Of a DNA stretch of 64,000 bases, positions 49,001 to 60,498 are shown one piece after another. The position numbers and the translations under genes were made by a program. The DNA lies in contig CM072154.1 of assembly GCA_036850595.1 (NCBI GenBank), positions 8,253,330-8,317,329 of the forward strand, read 5' to 3'. The DNA comes from Rhyacichthys aspro. Taxonomy: Eukaryota > Chordata > Actinopteri > Gobiiformes > Rhyacichthyidae. How positions within the stretch are numbered: position 1 is the stretch's first letter; each line of letters begins with the position of its first letter. The notes under the pieces were generated by a model. The model worked only from the letters and a program-made list of their open reading frames with translations. It was not told the origin of the DNA and did not search any database.

Positions 49001-49624
49001 CAGAATATAGACCAAACCTCATTTATCTCTGTGTTAAATTTTCTTCTGTATTGCCTTAATAGTTCCTTGCACCTGCTGCCTCTGGGATTTACGAGAGACA
49101 CACAAAGAGGTTTAACTCATGACTTTTTCTTACTTAAAAGCAGTCATTATACCAACATTGTCTTGCAAAACTGGAAAAGAAAAGTAGCAGTTTCCAGTGT
49201 GTCCTATCGTTTCAGCACACTTAACACATGCGTACGTCTGATCTGGTGTTAGTCGGTGCATCTCTGTGGCTGTGCGCATGTAAGCTGCCGTCAATATGTT
49301 TCTTCATACATCCCTGCACACCTGAAGCATCCCGCACTGGAATTGCAAGGTTCAATTTCATGGTTGGTGCGTTCCAATAGATGACAGTTACAATTCTTGT
49401 GGCAATGCAAGTGCACACAGTGTTTGCACGGCGATAGGGAGAAGCTGGAGGCAAGAGACAATAAGAATACCATCACACAGCAGTTATTTTTGTAAATGCC
49501 TCCCTTAATTCAGCATGAATGGATTTTTCTTGTCAAGCTTTGCTGTTGTTTAAACTTGTATTCAGTGCCTTTGTCTCTGCAGATGTTCATTGACGAGGAG
49601 AAGATGCACTGTGACATGCTGTGA
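43049..49624 (+). CDS. Unrecognised small protein (64 aa), three coding exons
   Basis: Exon 43039-43127 follows the acceptor cccttctag. Its ATG at 43049 has G at -3 and G at +4, and the donor is CACA/GTGAGT. Exon 43794-43867 (acceptor ctatggctcag, donor GAGAG/GTAAGT) continues in phase. Exon 49583 onward (acceptor tttgtctctgcag) ends at a TGA at 49622-49624. The joined frame gives 64 residues: basic and His-rich at first (HHNKKLHRHDQRL), then TYCWGNPTHNLDPIDRMELE, then an acidic Met-rich end (GEMFIDEEKMHCDML). It has no signal peptide, membrane segment or domain I know. An earlier acceptor at 43780 would open LYGSDKTYCWGNP but breaks phase with the preceding exon. A strong donor (CCA/GTAAGT) at 49674 suggests a further 3' exon. 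The last intron spans 5.7 kb and contains the putative snph first exon on the opposite strand. The gene model is inferred from splice signals and frame. Confidence 0.45.
44000..47500. other. Long intron of the unrecognised transcript, no other gene seen
   Basis: AT-rich sequence with a (CTG)6 run at about 47075-47093 and no exon I can support on either strand. The short open frames here lack splice signals that fit a neighbouring gene. Confidence 0.4.
47510..47720 (-). promoter_or_regulatory. snph: Putative snph promoter and first non-coding exon with uORF
   Basis: This is the most CpG-rich segment of the right half. On the minus strand it has CRE/AP-1-like sequence (gacgtctcgtgacgcag) and then an exon ending at 47510 with the donor GCACGG/GTGAGT. 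Splicing to the acceptor at 41255 would give the snph 5' UTR. The exon holds a complete upstream open frame at 47568-47533, 11 codons plus stop (MSTEALDMRKK), in good initiation context (ACC before the ATG, A at +4). This could lower translation of the main frame. The link to snph is inferred from strand, distance and splice signals. Confidence 0.5.
47868..47885. repeat. Poly-T tract (18 bp)
   Basis: Uninterrupted T run just upstream of the CpG-rich segment. Other homopolymer runs of this kind occur near 18723-18737, 55072-55088 and 59790-59802. Confidence 0.8.
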
Positions 49625-50135
49625 AAATTAAACATGATTTTGAGCAAAGATTGGCACCCAGTGAATAGATCCAGTAAGTATAGGCTGATGTCACCTTAGT
49701 TGTAAACTTCCAAAGGAAATGCATTCAGAAACTGACTTACAAATGATTGTCTGGGCTTTTTGCTTGTCTGGGAATTTGAACTGAGGTAGAAAATTTGTAC
49801 TTTGCAATTTTAACTCTGGCAATGTTTTTTCTTGTAACTAACTGCTGCAAAATGAACTATGACAAGGCTGTTATTACTTTATGGTGCATTATTTTACACA
49901 CCAATGGTGCAGTCTGTAGTTTTTGTTGGCAGTGTTTGAAATTGCACCCCCACACCTTACACCCCATCTTTTTTCAAGTCTGAGCACCTACTGTAGCCCT
50001 TGAGGGACATGCTGTTGTTTATGAAGATATAGAGCTAGGACATAACAACCCCAAATTAAAAAAAAAAAAAAATCAGGCCACAAAAAAGCTCTGTATCTGT
50101 ACAGGTATTTATAGTATTAAAAACAATCTTTGCCA

Positions 50136-50178
50136 AAGCATTGAGCCCATTTTCACATAGAAAATGGGCTCAATGCTT
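50136..50178. repeat. Perfect 19-bp hairpin with 5-nt loop
   Basis: The arm at 50136-50154 (aagcattgagcccattttc) is the exact reverse complement of 50160-50178, separated by acata. A 43-nt perfect stem-loop is unlikely by chance in this AT-rich stretch. It may be a recent inverted duplication, a remnant of a small foldback element, or a transcribed hairpin. It is shorter than a typical microRNA precursor, and no family is recognised. Confidence 0.9.
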
Positions 50179-50605
50179 GATAGATTTGTGGTGACGTGTC
50201 CCACTAATACCTTTCTGTCTGTGCCTTATTTGAACAGAAGGAAATGCAGAGCAAAATAGTAACAGGCTAATGTCTTTTCCTCATTGTGACATTGTAGTTA
50301 CTTGTTGTGTAGTGGACTCCAGAAGTAGCATGGAGAAGTACACAGCAGACTAATTTTAGCATATTGCCAAAAGCTTGCATAGAGAGAAACCATTGGATCC
50401 TGCCTTAACTCTGCTGTAGTGACCACTTCAGACCAGGTACTGTTTGTTACAGAATAATATAGTTGTGTTCATATCATGTTTGTTGTACATTTATAGACCT
50501 AAAAGCCACAGGTGCTATACCTTACTGCTTTAGTGACTCTGAAGTGTAGTAGCTACGAGCTGAAGTGCTTGACAGAGCTAATAGTTGATGTCTGTAGTGC
50601 TGTAG

Positions 50606-50622
50606 GTTTAGGGTTAGGGTTT
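50606..50622. repeat. Short interstitial telomere-like repeat
   Basis: The string ggtttagggttagggttta holds two TTAGGG units plus flanking partial units. It is too short to imply a former chromosome end. Confidence 0.6.
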
Positions 50623-53600
50623 AATTTAGTTTAGAAATGCAATAAACCTTCAGCATTATTGTAAAAAAGACTGTATATAAATGTGCTTGTGCTCGAGCAG
50701 TGCTCAGTATGGGGTTCAGTTTGTCATTTTGTCATTTTTTGTTGTGGAAACAGGAAGCAACTGGAACTAAAGGCTTTTTCCACTCGGTTCAATGAACCTT
50801 TAAATGTGTTTATTTGTAAGATAGCCAAATGCAAACTGATATTCTGAAGCAATTGTACACTACAAAAACACGGTTTGGTCCCATTTGTTCCACTTGGTTC
50901 ATATGTTTACCGATTTGGCACAGCGCATCTTTAAATTGTCCTCCCCTTGAAAGCATGTTTCTGATGAAAGTGGTTAAGAACCTGAAAATTACACTGGTGC
51001 TATCACACATTTATTCCAATGCAATTTTACCTCTTTTGGTGTTTGTGAAGTTTGAACAATGGCTAATCTTTCTCGGAAAAACCTACCATAAGCGGCCCTT
51101 TCAAAGAAATTAATAAAGCCATTTGCAACACTGTGCTCACAACTAATAGAGCGATTACAAATAGCAGTCGGCAAATTAATTTAAAACACCTTATGAATTA
51201 GTCTTTTGTGGTTGAAGATGTTACACAGTTAATTACACTTTACAATTTGTTTTGTTTCAATGAAAAGTAAACATAAGCTCTGACATTTCGAAAAACTTTT
51301 GTTGCCACCTTTTCACCTTTTGGTTTTACTTGTTTCTAATTTTGTGTTGTATATTTTGGTACTATTCCTTGGCCAAACTGCTCACATAACCCATCTGTCA
51401 GTGTGTTTGCAATGTCAATATTCCACGTGGACTCTCTGCTTTCAACGGTCGAAAAACAAGCACCAAGAAGGAATAGATGCAAGTCTAGTGCACTCTGCTT
51501 GCATCCAGATGGCCGGTGAAATGTCGGGCGTCTCAAATTTAGTTGGTATTGACTTGACCCATTTCTCGGGACGTGCGATGTGTTGTCCCTGGTTAATGTT
51601 CACAGACGTAAGGGGAGATATTCAACAACTGCTTGATCGTGTCAGTGCACATTACAGTTGTAGCAAAGATCGGGTGTGAAGTAGAAGGATGCACAACACA
51701 GGCTCGTGTCACGCTGCGTTTGTGTGTCACGTTGCAGACTGTTAAATCAGGCGCTATCTATCTGCACCTAGAAGTATTGTATGATACAAGGTAATGTACT
51801 GGTGATCTCTGGTAGGCAAAAGATAAAACGAGGCACAAGTACTTGTCAGCCAATCTGGCAGAAAAGAGAACCCTGAAGCACTCTGAAGTACAGTTAGTCT
51901 GCTCATTGGAGATGTTTTGAAGCTGTCTGGAGCTGAGCTAAAGAACCATTTGACCTTATCAAATTGTACAAAAGGATATTTCAAGCTTCACCGAATAGTA
52001 TTTTCTGAGTCTTTTGTCATCTCGACTTCGCTTGACCTGAGATGTTTACCAGGTGAATGTAGTGACCAATGACTTAAATGCGACATTGCCTGTCTTTGTC
52101 CATCTAGAGAAGGTTGAGAAGTAGCATCAGCCTTAAAGGTTGTTAGGTTCAGTTCAATGTTATCTTCTTCATCTCATCCCTGCAGTATGGCTCTGTAGGT
52201 GCAATCTTCCCTCCTAATAATGATGATGGTGGTGGTGATGGGGTTAGGACAGCCTGCCCTTATACAGACCTCTTCATTGGGGACCAAAGATGTCTATGAT
52301 GTACTGTAGACAGTTGTAAAGGTTAACATCAAATTGGCGACTGGTTGAAGTGGTTAGGGTCCAGGTCTCGAGACATAAAAGAGAACTGGTTTCTTTTGAG
52401 TCCTCAGAGACTGCAAAAGTATTCATATTTTGTACTTACAGTCTTATCCAGTATTTACTTTAAATGTGGAATGCTTTTGTAAAGGATATCTCCATTCAGG
52501 ATATTTTCCAGCAGTGAGCGCAGGAGAAAGTGATAGGTCTTGAAAAGCCGTTTACCACAGGAAACGGGGCAATCAATACCAACATCACTTTAATTAAACA
52601 GTCGACAACACCTTCAGGGCTGTTGTTGCGGACTGCTCTCGGAGCGTGTCACTGCAGAGACTGGGGAAATGTCTAGTCTCGTTTTGTCTTCAGTGTATAC
52701 TTTAAGACAAGTAAAAGTCAATCAGAGGAACAAAGCCGGTAGAATACATAGCTGCATAACATATTAATTTATGTATTAAAATAAAAGGAAGCGGTTAACC
52801 TTTAAAAGCCTGTAAAAGTTATAACAAACATGAAGAAAAAGGACTGCTTATTGAGAGGGAAAATTACACAACATGAAAACTGAAACTTTAGTTTTGTTCT
52901 GACCTTGGAGGCTGTGTATAATTTTGATGTAACACAATAATTAGTACACATATAAACTAGAAAACGGGTGTAATTAACAGCACACTGCAGTTTCTCTTCA
53001 AGCAACATACTGTACATCTGTTGTGTAATGGATATGACATAATGTTAAGGCTAATGCATTGTGCCTATGTGAAGCTGTTCACCTTCAACCATGTGAACAA
53101 TGTGTGACCTTCTGACAACCATTCTGCCTTTGATTTCTTGTCACAAAAAATCATGTTGACTTGTATCTAAAAGAATGCAGACTTTTTCAGTTTCCATAGT
53201 AACATGTTCAGAGTTTTATTTTGCTCAGTGTCCCTGAACACACCTTACCCTGGGCTCAAGTTTGAATGTCTTAAAAGGACAGACAAAGGAGTTAATGTTA
53301 GACAGGTGTGTTTTCATCTGCCTATATTTATGTGAGGTTCTACTCCAACAAATCAAACACAAAAGCCTTATTCAGGGGGTGGCTTTATGGTTATTATGGA
53401 GTTATATCATCAGCTATGTGATAATCATGCCCTGTTGTGATGCTAAGCTCTTCTCAGCTCATTTCTCCTGCATTTGCAGCCATAAAGTTCACTTGTCTCA
53501 GGTTTGGTGGTGTGATATGATAGCTTTTGTCTGAAAGTCCATAAACATCTACTTATGAAATTGCCAATACAATAATATAAAGGTACATTCTGGTGAACCT

Positions 53601-56140
53601 CTCAACTTAGGGTCCAACTCTGGTACTAAAATGTAAAGCTAAACTCTGCTAAAGAAAATCCTTCCACAGGCGAAAATGAGAAGCAAAAGAAAAACACAAA
53701 ATGCTTTCTCAAATAAAACATTTCAAGTGATAAACACATATTCCAATTTAAAAAAAAAAAAATAAATAAATCTATAAAACACAGACATAACTTATGAAAC
53801 TTTTCAGCCAATAATGCTTTCGTAATGCTTTAAAAAGAACCTTGTCATGCTTCAATAAAAAATTTCTTTTGCTGCTTTTTAGACCCTTGACAACAAATGT
53901 GTGTCTTGCAGTGCCTGAGATTGACTTTTTACCTTTGAATGAAATGATATTGTAAGTCTTCATTTTTGCATTTGCGCGCCTTTGCATATTGAACTAAGAA
54001 TGAGGTTTATGATTAAATAGTGTGTCACAAGGAGACAGACAATTCACAGCAAATACAAATCTCAGCGCAGTACAATTTCCTTTTCATTCACAGCTGACAT
54101 CAGAGAGGCTGTTATTAGTTTTGCAATAAACTCAAAGGCAAACAATTCAGCTTGTCATCCCAGTCTAAATAAATGCACAGTGGACAATTAGGCCATTATG
54201 TTGTTGACTCACAAGCTTCATGAGGATTAAATGATGCAAGGGGAGCACTCTTCAGTTTTCACGTCTGGGTTATTTTATTTAAGCGTTACATCTGAAGAGC
54301 TGATAAATCAGTTAACCTGAAGTAAGAAATGAAGCGGAATTAATTGAAATTGAAAGTGGCTTTATTTCCCTTCATACAAAAAGCTGACGGTGGCCATTAA
54401 AGTAAAAGAAAGCTAAGGGGCTATAAAAAAGAGGAAGATAGAAAGCCAGTTCCACTTTGAGTGCATTTTATTCCAGAGCCTGTGTTTTTATGACATGGCT
54501 CTGGGTTGTATCCGCTCCATCCACAGACCAAAGCAGCAACTGTTCATTGTGTCAAATGGGGTTAGTGATGGCAATTTAGAAAGTATTTGTGTATTTGTGG
54601 AACATAGCCAGTAATTTATGTAACTACATCATGTATTGTAAGAATATTTACTAAAATGTTATTTGTAATTGCCAGAAATTGTAATAAAGTGAATACTCAT
54701 TAGCAATTGTTTTACATTTTGTAATCAATGACACATTTAATTGCTGTTAGGCAGAATAAGGAGAGTAAATCTCTTGTGTAACAATGCAAGACGTAGGAGG
54801 TAGTTGTGTTCTGTAAAATATAAATAGTAGGAGATTGTTTTTGTTTATTACTTGCTTTTTTAACTTTAAATGAAGAAAGTCGCAGCAGTTTCATACATTT
54901 TATTTAATAGATTGTTACACTCATAATTAATGCAAAGTGGAGAGTCAAGGCACTATTTTGATTAATGAATTGAGAGCCGTAATGAGCCATACGATGTTGT
55001 GAAAATCATCCAACATTTTGCATTCTTTCCTATTAAAATATGTTTATCAGAAGACCTGCTATATGTGTGTTGTTTTTTTTTTTTTTTTGCTTCTCATTTT
55101 CTGAAAGAAAAATTGTCCAATCAAACTTCAATCAGATGAAGTGTTTGCTCCAACCTTTTGAAAGCGGGCCACACTGATGAAACCTAAACAAACAATAAAG
55201 CAGTATGGTACAGCACACTTCCTTTTGGCAAAGGAAACTTATCTGTACTGATCTCGCCTGTTTCTTATTGCCCCGGTCGAAGTCTGAAAAACATGAAAAA
55301 CCCGGAACTTTTAAGGGTCTTGGAAATGACCAGGGCACAGCTCAAAATAAAGAAATGAAGTGTTGCCCTATTTAAATGTTTCAAAATTGCATCTGTAAAC
55401 TTGTATTTTGTTTTGAAAGTTGACTGGTTTTGATGAGGTATGCCCTCCATTAAGAATTTGTAGTTTGAGTTTTGACCCTCTGAGGCTGCTGTAGTTGTTG
55501 GAGCAGAAAGGAATTGTCAGAATAATTATGATGGTTAATGAATGGTGTATAAAACGTCCTGGAAATGCTCTGGAAAAGGACTAAAAACTGAATAAAATAT
55601 TTTACACTGTTACTACTGATAACTAATTACTACATGTTTATGAATATATAGAAATATTTGGGCAAAATTTAAACAGCTTTTTTGTTAATGTATCATTTCA
55701 TACTGTGTTGTTATGCACCAGCGTATGTCCTGTTGTCTTTCTTTGTTCATATTTTCAGCTTGTTTGGCTGACACGGGTGTGAGGTTCAGTCTTTTTGGGT
55801 CCAAGATGTGGTAAAACTCCTGTGACTGTGTGAGGTCTGATGACGTCAATTTGTGAATCACGTTCGTGGGCACAAAAAAAGCTGCACACACATTAGACAT
55901 GAGACAGTTTGAGAAAGTACACCTGATGTTTTTGTAAGGCTAGTTTATATTAGCGAGCTGAAGGGCAGAGCTGAGAGAGTACTTGTTCTGCAGTAGAGCT
56001 GTCAGCGAAGGGGCTCCAGGCCAGACGTGAGATGTATGTGTTGATATTGTTCGTGTGAGCTGTCCCTCTATTCACTTTCAATGTCAGGACCTTTCCTCTG
56101 GGCTCACTTAAGCATGAAAACATTCAATCTTTTCACCTCT
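50623..56140. other. Intergenic sequence, no gene recognised
   Basis: AT-rich sequence with scattered short frames and no exon chain. The stretch at about 54080-54450 is more complex, with several homeodomain-type TAAT/ATTA cores, and could be a conserved regulatory element. That cannot be tested from one sequence. Confidence 0.45.
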
Positions 56141-56177
56141 CATGTTTAACTTTGACTTCATGTTTAACTTTGACTTC
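56141..56177. repeat. Tandem duplication of an 18-bp unit
   Basis: The unit catgtttaactttgactt occurs twice back to back without mismatch, followed by one further matching base. It is probably a recent slippage duplication. Confidence 0.85.
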
Positions 56178-56362
56178 AAAAGAGATTAAGGTACAACTTT
56201 CACCTTGAAAACCATAATCCGGTCAAGAAAAGAATATGTAAGACCACATTTGCACTGATACAAAAGTTAAATAGAAAATGTGACACGACTGGCATTACAG
56301 AAACTCAATACTATAATTTTTTTTTACCACTGTTACAAAGTTTTTCTATTAATTCTTCTGGG

Positions 56363-56790
56363 CTGCATGGTAGCAGTGTGGTTAGCATTCCTCCTCGTTG
56401 CCTGTGGGTTCAATTCCTAGGCTGCCCAGCAATGGCTTCTCTGTTTGGAGTCTGCATGCCGGACTGTTGATTCTTTGGTGAATTGTTGAATCTGGAGAAC
56501 TCGTGAATCTTGGTTGATTGTTGAATCTTGATCTGGTGAATCTTGGGAAACTGTTTAATCTAGAAACAGTTTAATCTAAGGGAACTGGTAAATCTTGTTA
56601 AATTCTTGAATCTTGTTGAATCTAGGTTAATTGTGCATGATTGATTGTGAGAGTGAATTGTTGTCTCAGTGTCTGTCTCTGCAATTTACTGCTGATTATT
56701 CGAGGTGTACCCCACCTCATGCTCAAAGTGGCTTGGATTGGCTCCAGTCCTCTGAGACCTAAGTAGTAAATCAAGACATTAAATGTCTTA
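56363..56790 (+). repeat. SINE-like repeat with internal expansion
   Basis: The head (tgcatggtagcagtgtggtt, then the B-box-like gggttcaattcctag) and the end (gaggtgtaccccacctcat, ggattggctccagtcc) match the family seen at 62954-63375. Between them, at about 56470-56635, lies a degenerate tandem array built on ttgaatcttg/ggtgaatctt units. The complete copy at 62954 does not have it. The copy is on the forward strand and clearly diverged. Confidence 0.7.
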
Positions 56791-59700
56791 GCCTTGTGCC
56801 CCATTTATGCATATGATGTGCAATGCTTCTCCAGCATAGAGAGGCATCTTCCCCTTATAAGCTGTGTCTTAGTGTTCTGTTAAAAAGTTAAACAACTTCT
56901 GGTGTACATGCCACACAGCTCTTTTCACAATGGGGAATATGTCATAAATGAAGCAGGAAAAAACACATGACGTACATTTTTACATAAATAAACACATACA
57001 TGACTATTAAGCACAGGCACTTCTTGTTATTTCACACTTTCCATTACTGGCACTGTGCCTTTTAAGATGAGCTAAGGCGGAAGAAAGAGGGTGATATTCC
57101 ACAACTAAAAGTGAGCATACAAAGGGCTAAAGCCAAACAGCATAACACTTTTGTATGGCCAGGCTCATTAATAGTGTATGAGGAGTTTCAGCCTTTTCAT
57201 TTTTTTTCAAACTGAAATGAGCAAGATGTGTCAAGATCCCTTTGTCTTTCTTTGATCTCTGTGCTCTTTTTAAAGTTTTAGAATTACCTGTTCTCCTTGG
57301 AGAGCCCTTAAAAAACAATCTTTAAGCCAGGGGTCTCAGAGACAGCACCATGACTTAATTACAGCAGAGGACCGTGGAGTGGATTGAGTGAAAATAGAAT
57401 CCCTTCTGTAATGGATTTATGATAAATGCCCTGATACTAATATTAGTTACACCTCATAAGTTATGTTCCTTTACTTTCACATTCTTTTCCCACCAGACAC
57501 CCCGAACTTTCTGTGTTCACAATGAAAAGTCTGACTTGTCTGCGCTGTAGGCTACGAAGCATAACAAATGATTGTATTTTTTATTTCTTATGTTGTGGTT
57601 ATAGTGAATGTCACAGCCGATGGGGCATTTCCCATTATGGGACAGAAGAACTCTTATATTTATTTTACTGTGCCTCGGAGACATACTCATTATTTACTAC
57701 AGTGTGTCACACAGCGAAAGGAACACTTTATTCTCATGAAAATGTTCTTAAATTATCAATAAAGCAGCACTACTTAAACTTTTCACACCTGATACTTTCT
57801 AAAAGCACAAGGATCTGAGTTGCATTCTCTACAATATATGTTGTCCACTTTTGACCTTGTTTGATTGACAGATGAAAATTGTAGATGCACACTCTTGCTA
57901 TACATTTAAAAATGTGTCTAGGGCTTTAGGTGATAAATTAAATAAATACAGTTTTTTAGAGTTTTTACTAATAGCAGTGAAATTTAAAGAAAAACTCCCT
58001 AAAAACTGTGTTGTAGCCAATGCTGCTGCTAGCAACAGGGCAGTTAATGTCTGCAGATCCTAAAGACACCAATAATCACCAGAGTAAGGAGTCATATCTG
58101 TATCATATCTGTAATGCCTCGGTTTAGCAATGTGGCAGAAAAGTTGAAAACGGGACTAGATATGGGATGATAACCAATTTCATGACACACTGCAGATTTA
58201 AGACACTATGATAATTGTGATATTGAAACCCCTAATGCTATGATATTCCATTATTGTAATATGAGCTGATCAGACGGGAGCATAACATGCCAGACTGTTA
58301 CAAAACGGCTTCCCTTTATCATTTCACAATATTCATTAAAACTGGCTCACAGTCTTTTCCTTTCATTTATCAACTGATAAATAAATATAGAAGTAACACC
58401 AGTGTAAAGAGTAAAAAAGTGAGTTTAAAGCCCTGGAAATTTATTTGGAAGGATTATTGAAACAGGTTTTCGCTGTACAATGAACACAACACTTTCTTTG
58501 CTGTTCACAATCAATGTTGTGACAAATATAAAAAACCTAAAATATAAATAGAGATAAAAGTCAACAATATCAACAATTAAAATACAATAGAATGTTTGCA
58601 CAATTACATACATTAATGTGCAAGGTAGGAAAATGTGCAATAATCAGCTGTATGTGCATATGAAGAGAATATGAGGTATTTAGGTTCAGTCTGTAATCCT
58701 TATTATGTGATGCAATAGTTCTAGGGTCTTGCTGCTTTTTTTTCAAATTAACTTTTGCTTAGATTTTGAGTTTTTTTGTCTTCCTTCTCCTTAAAAGGAA
58801 TAAAACCTGAGCTGGACAAAGCATCCAGACTAAACTGACCCAGCGGTAGGGTTTGCAGCTGCATGCCTATGAAAATCATCATAGTACTAACACCCTCCAT
58901 CTGACCTGATATTCACAGTGGCACTGATTGTGATCTATTGTAACTTCACAGAAAATGCATGTAATGAATCCATCCAGATATAAAATATACCAGCCTGCAG
59001 CTCCATCTGAGAGCCAGACACACATATACCAACTCTGTCAGCCATATAATAACCTTCTGCTCTCAGCACATTACCTTTTAAAGGGAGCTGTGCACAAAAT
59101 CAACATGCCCTTTCATACCACATTCTGGAGTTAAGCGAGATCCCCACAAAGAGGCACATAATTGCAAGACACACACAGTCACTTCCAAATGACAATGCAT
59201 TTTACTGCTGCAAAATCATACTTACAAACCAAACTACCAAACTTGTGGATATCGCAACAATTAAAGGTGCAATATGTTTTTTGTTTTTTTTTGACAGAAG
59301 AGTTTTAATTGTAACCACAAATTTAGCACAAGCTCCAAGTCTGCTGCTTTATTTACTTGTGAAAGGACAGGGTGTTGAGCGCTAGGCTGGAGTTTGTCTA
59401 GATTTTTTTATTACATTTTTTAAATAGCCCCCGCAAAAAACACTCGCATAATGAAATCAAAGCCATTCTTTTTCTGTTTGAGTGCATAAGCTCCTTTAGG
59501 ATAAAAGGCTTACTCTTACTTACGTTAATGAACTATCTTTATCCACTAGTTGTTTCAATTTACTGCACTTTTTTCCTTTGTGCTGAAATCATACTAAAGC
59601 TAACAAGTGTGCTTTATGTCAAAATGGACTTGGCACCATGTCACTATATAATAGGAATAGGAGGATTGTAACCTGTGTGAGCCTTTATTTAATTGTAATG

Positions 59701-60462
59701 AAATCCTGTATATTATGTCCTCTACTTTACAGTGACATAATAGCGTAAAGAAAGCTCATATAACTAAGCTAATTTCAACTATTGTTTATATTTTTTTTTT
59801 TTTCTACTTTTGCACTAGATGTTTCTGCTTTTTTCACTCAGATTGCAACAGATTGCTCTTGGATCTGGTTCATGAAACATCAATGCACCATGGATGAAGG
59901 CTTGATTAGAGGATGAAGGACAACACACAATTAGAGAGGAAATGATACTGGCTGAGTTGCCTCAATCAAACAGGTATTTATTGAGACATGGACTAAATAA
60001 TGAGCACTTTCAAGAGTTCATTTACATGATTATGACAAATTATATGGTGAAGTGTAAAGCAGGTCCGTAAGGTCTAGGTAAGTAATAGCTTTTATAAGTA
60101 GTAAAAGAGTGAAGTGAAAGATGGGGAGCGGATGTGGCAAGTATTGGCAAATCCTTGAGGCGCTGCAATCATTGAGGTGATACAATTAGGTTGTAATATG
60201 CAATATAGGACAGCAGTGTTTCAATAAAGTGTTAGAAGTCATGGATAAGCAATTTCCAGACATAATGCACAATATAAAAAAGTATACAGTAGTACGGACT
60301 TAGGACTTAAGTAGGGATTTTTGGTTTTCTTCAATTGGACACACCACAGTTTGATTTAAGGCTCCTAAACAGTCCTTTTGACCATAATATTATTGAGATA
60401 TAAGTAGTACTTGATACAGATATTGTGTTGGAGCAGTGCTAAACTTCAGATTTAATGTTTCT
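56791..60462. other. Intergenic sequence, no gene recognised
   Basis: No exon chain or known protein family is seen. A stretch from about 59263 (ttaaaggtgcaatatgtttt) resembles the start of a dispersed fish repeat, but I cannot delimit it. Confidence 0.4.
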
Positions 60463-60498
60463 ACATGTGTTTTTTACATGTGTTTTTTACATGTGTTT
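60463..60498. repeat. Three-copy 13-bp tandem repeat
   Basis: The unit acatgtgtttttt occurs twice in full and a third time in part (acatgtgttt). Confidence 0.85.

Noticed and set aside
50606..50622. Chromosome-fusion telomere remnant
   Set aside because: Only two TTAGGG units; chance or slippage explains it.
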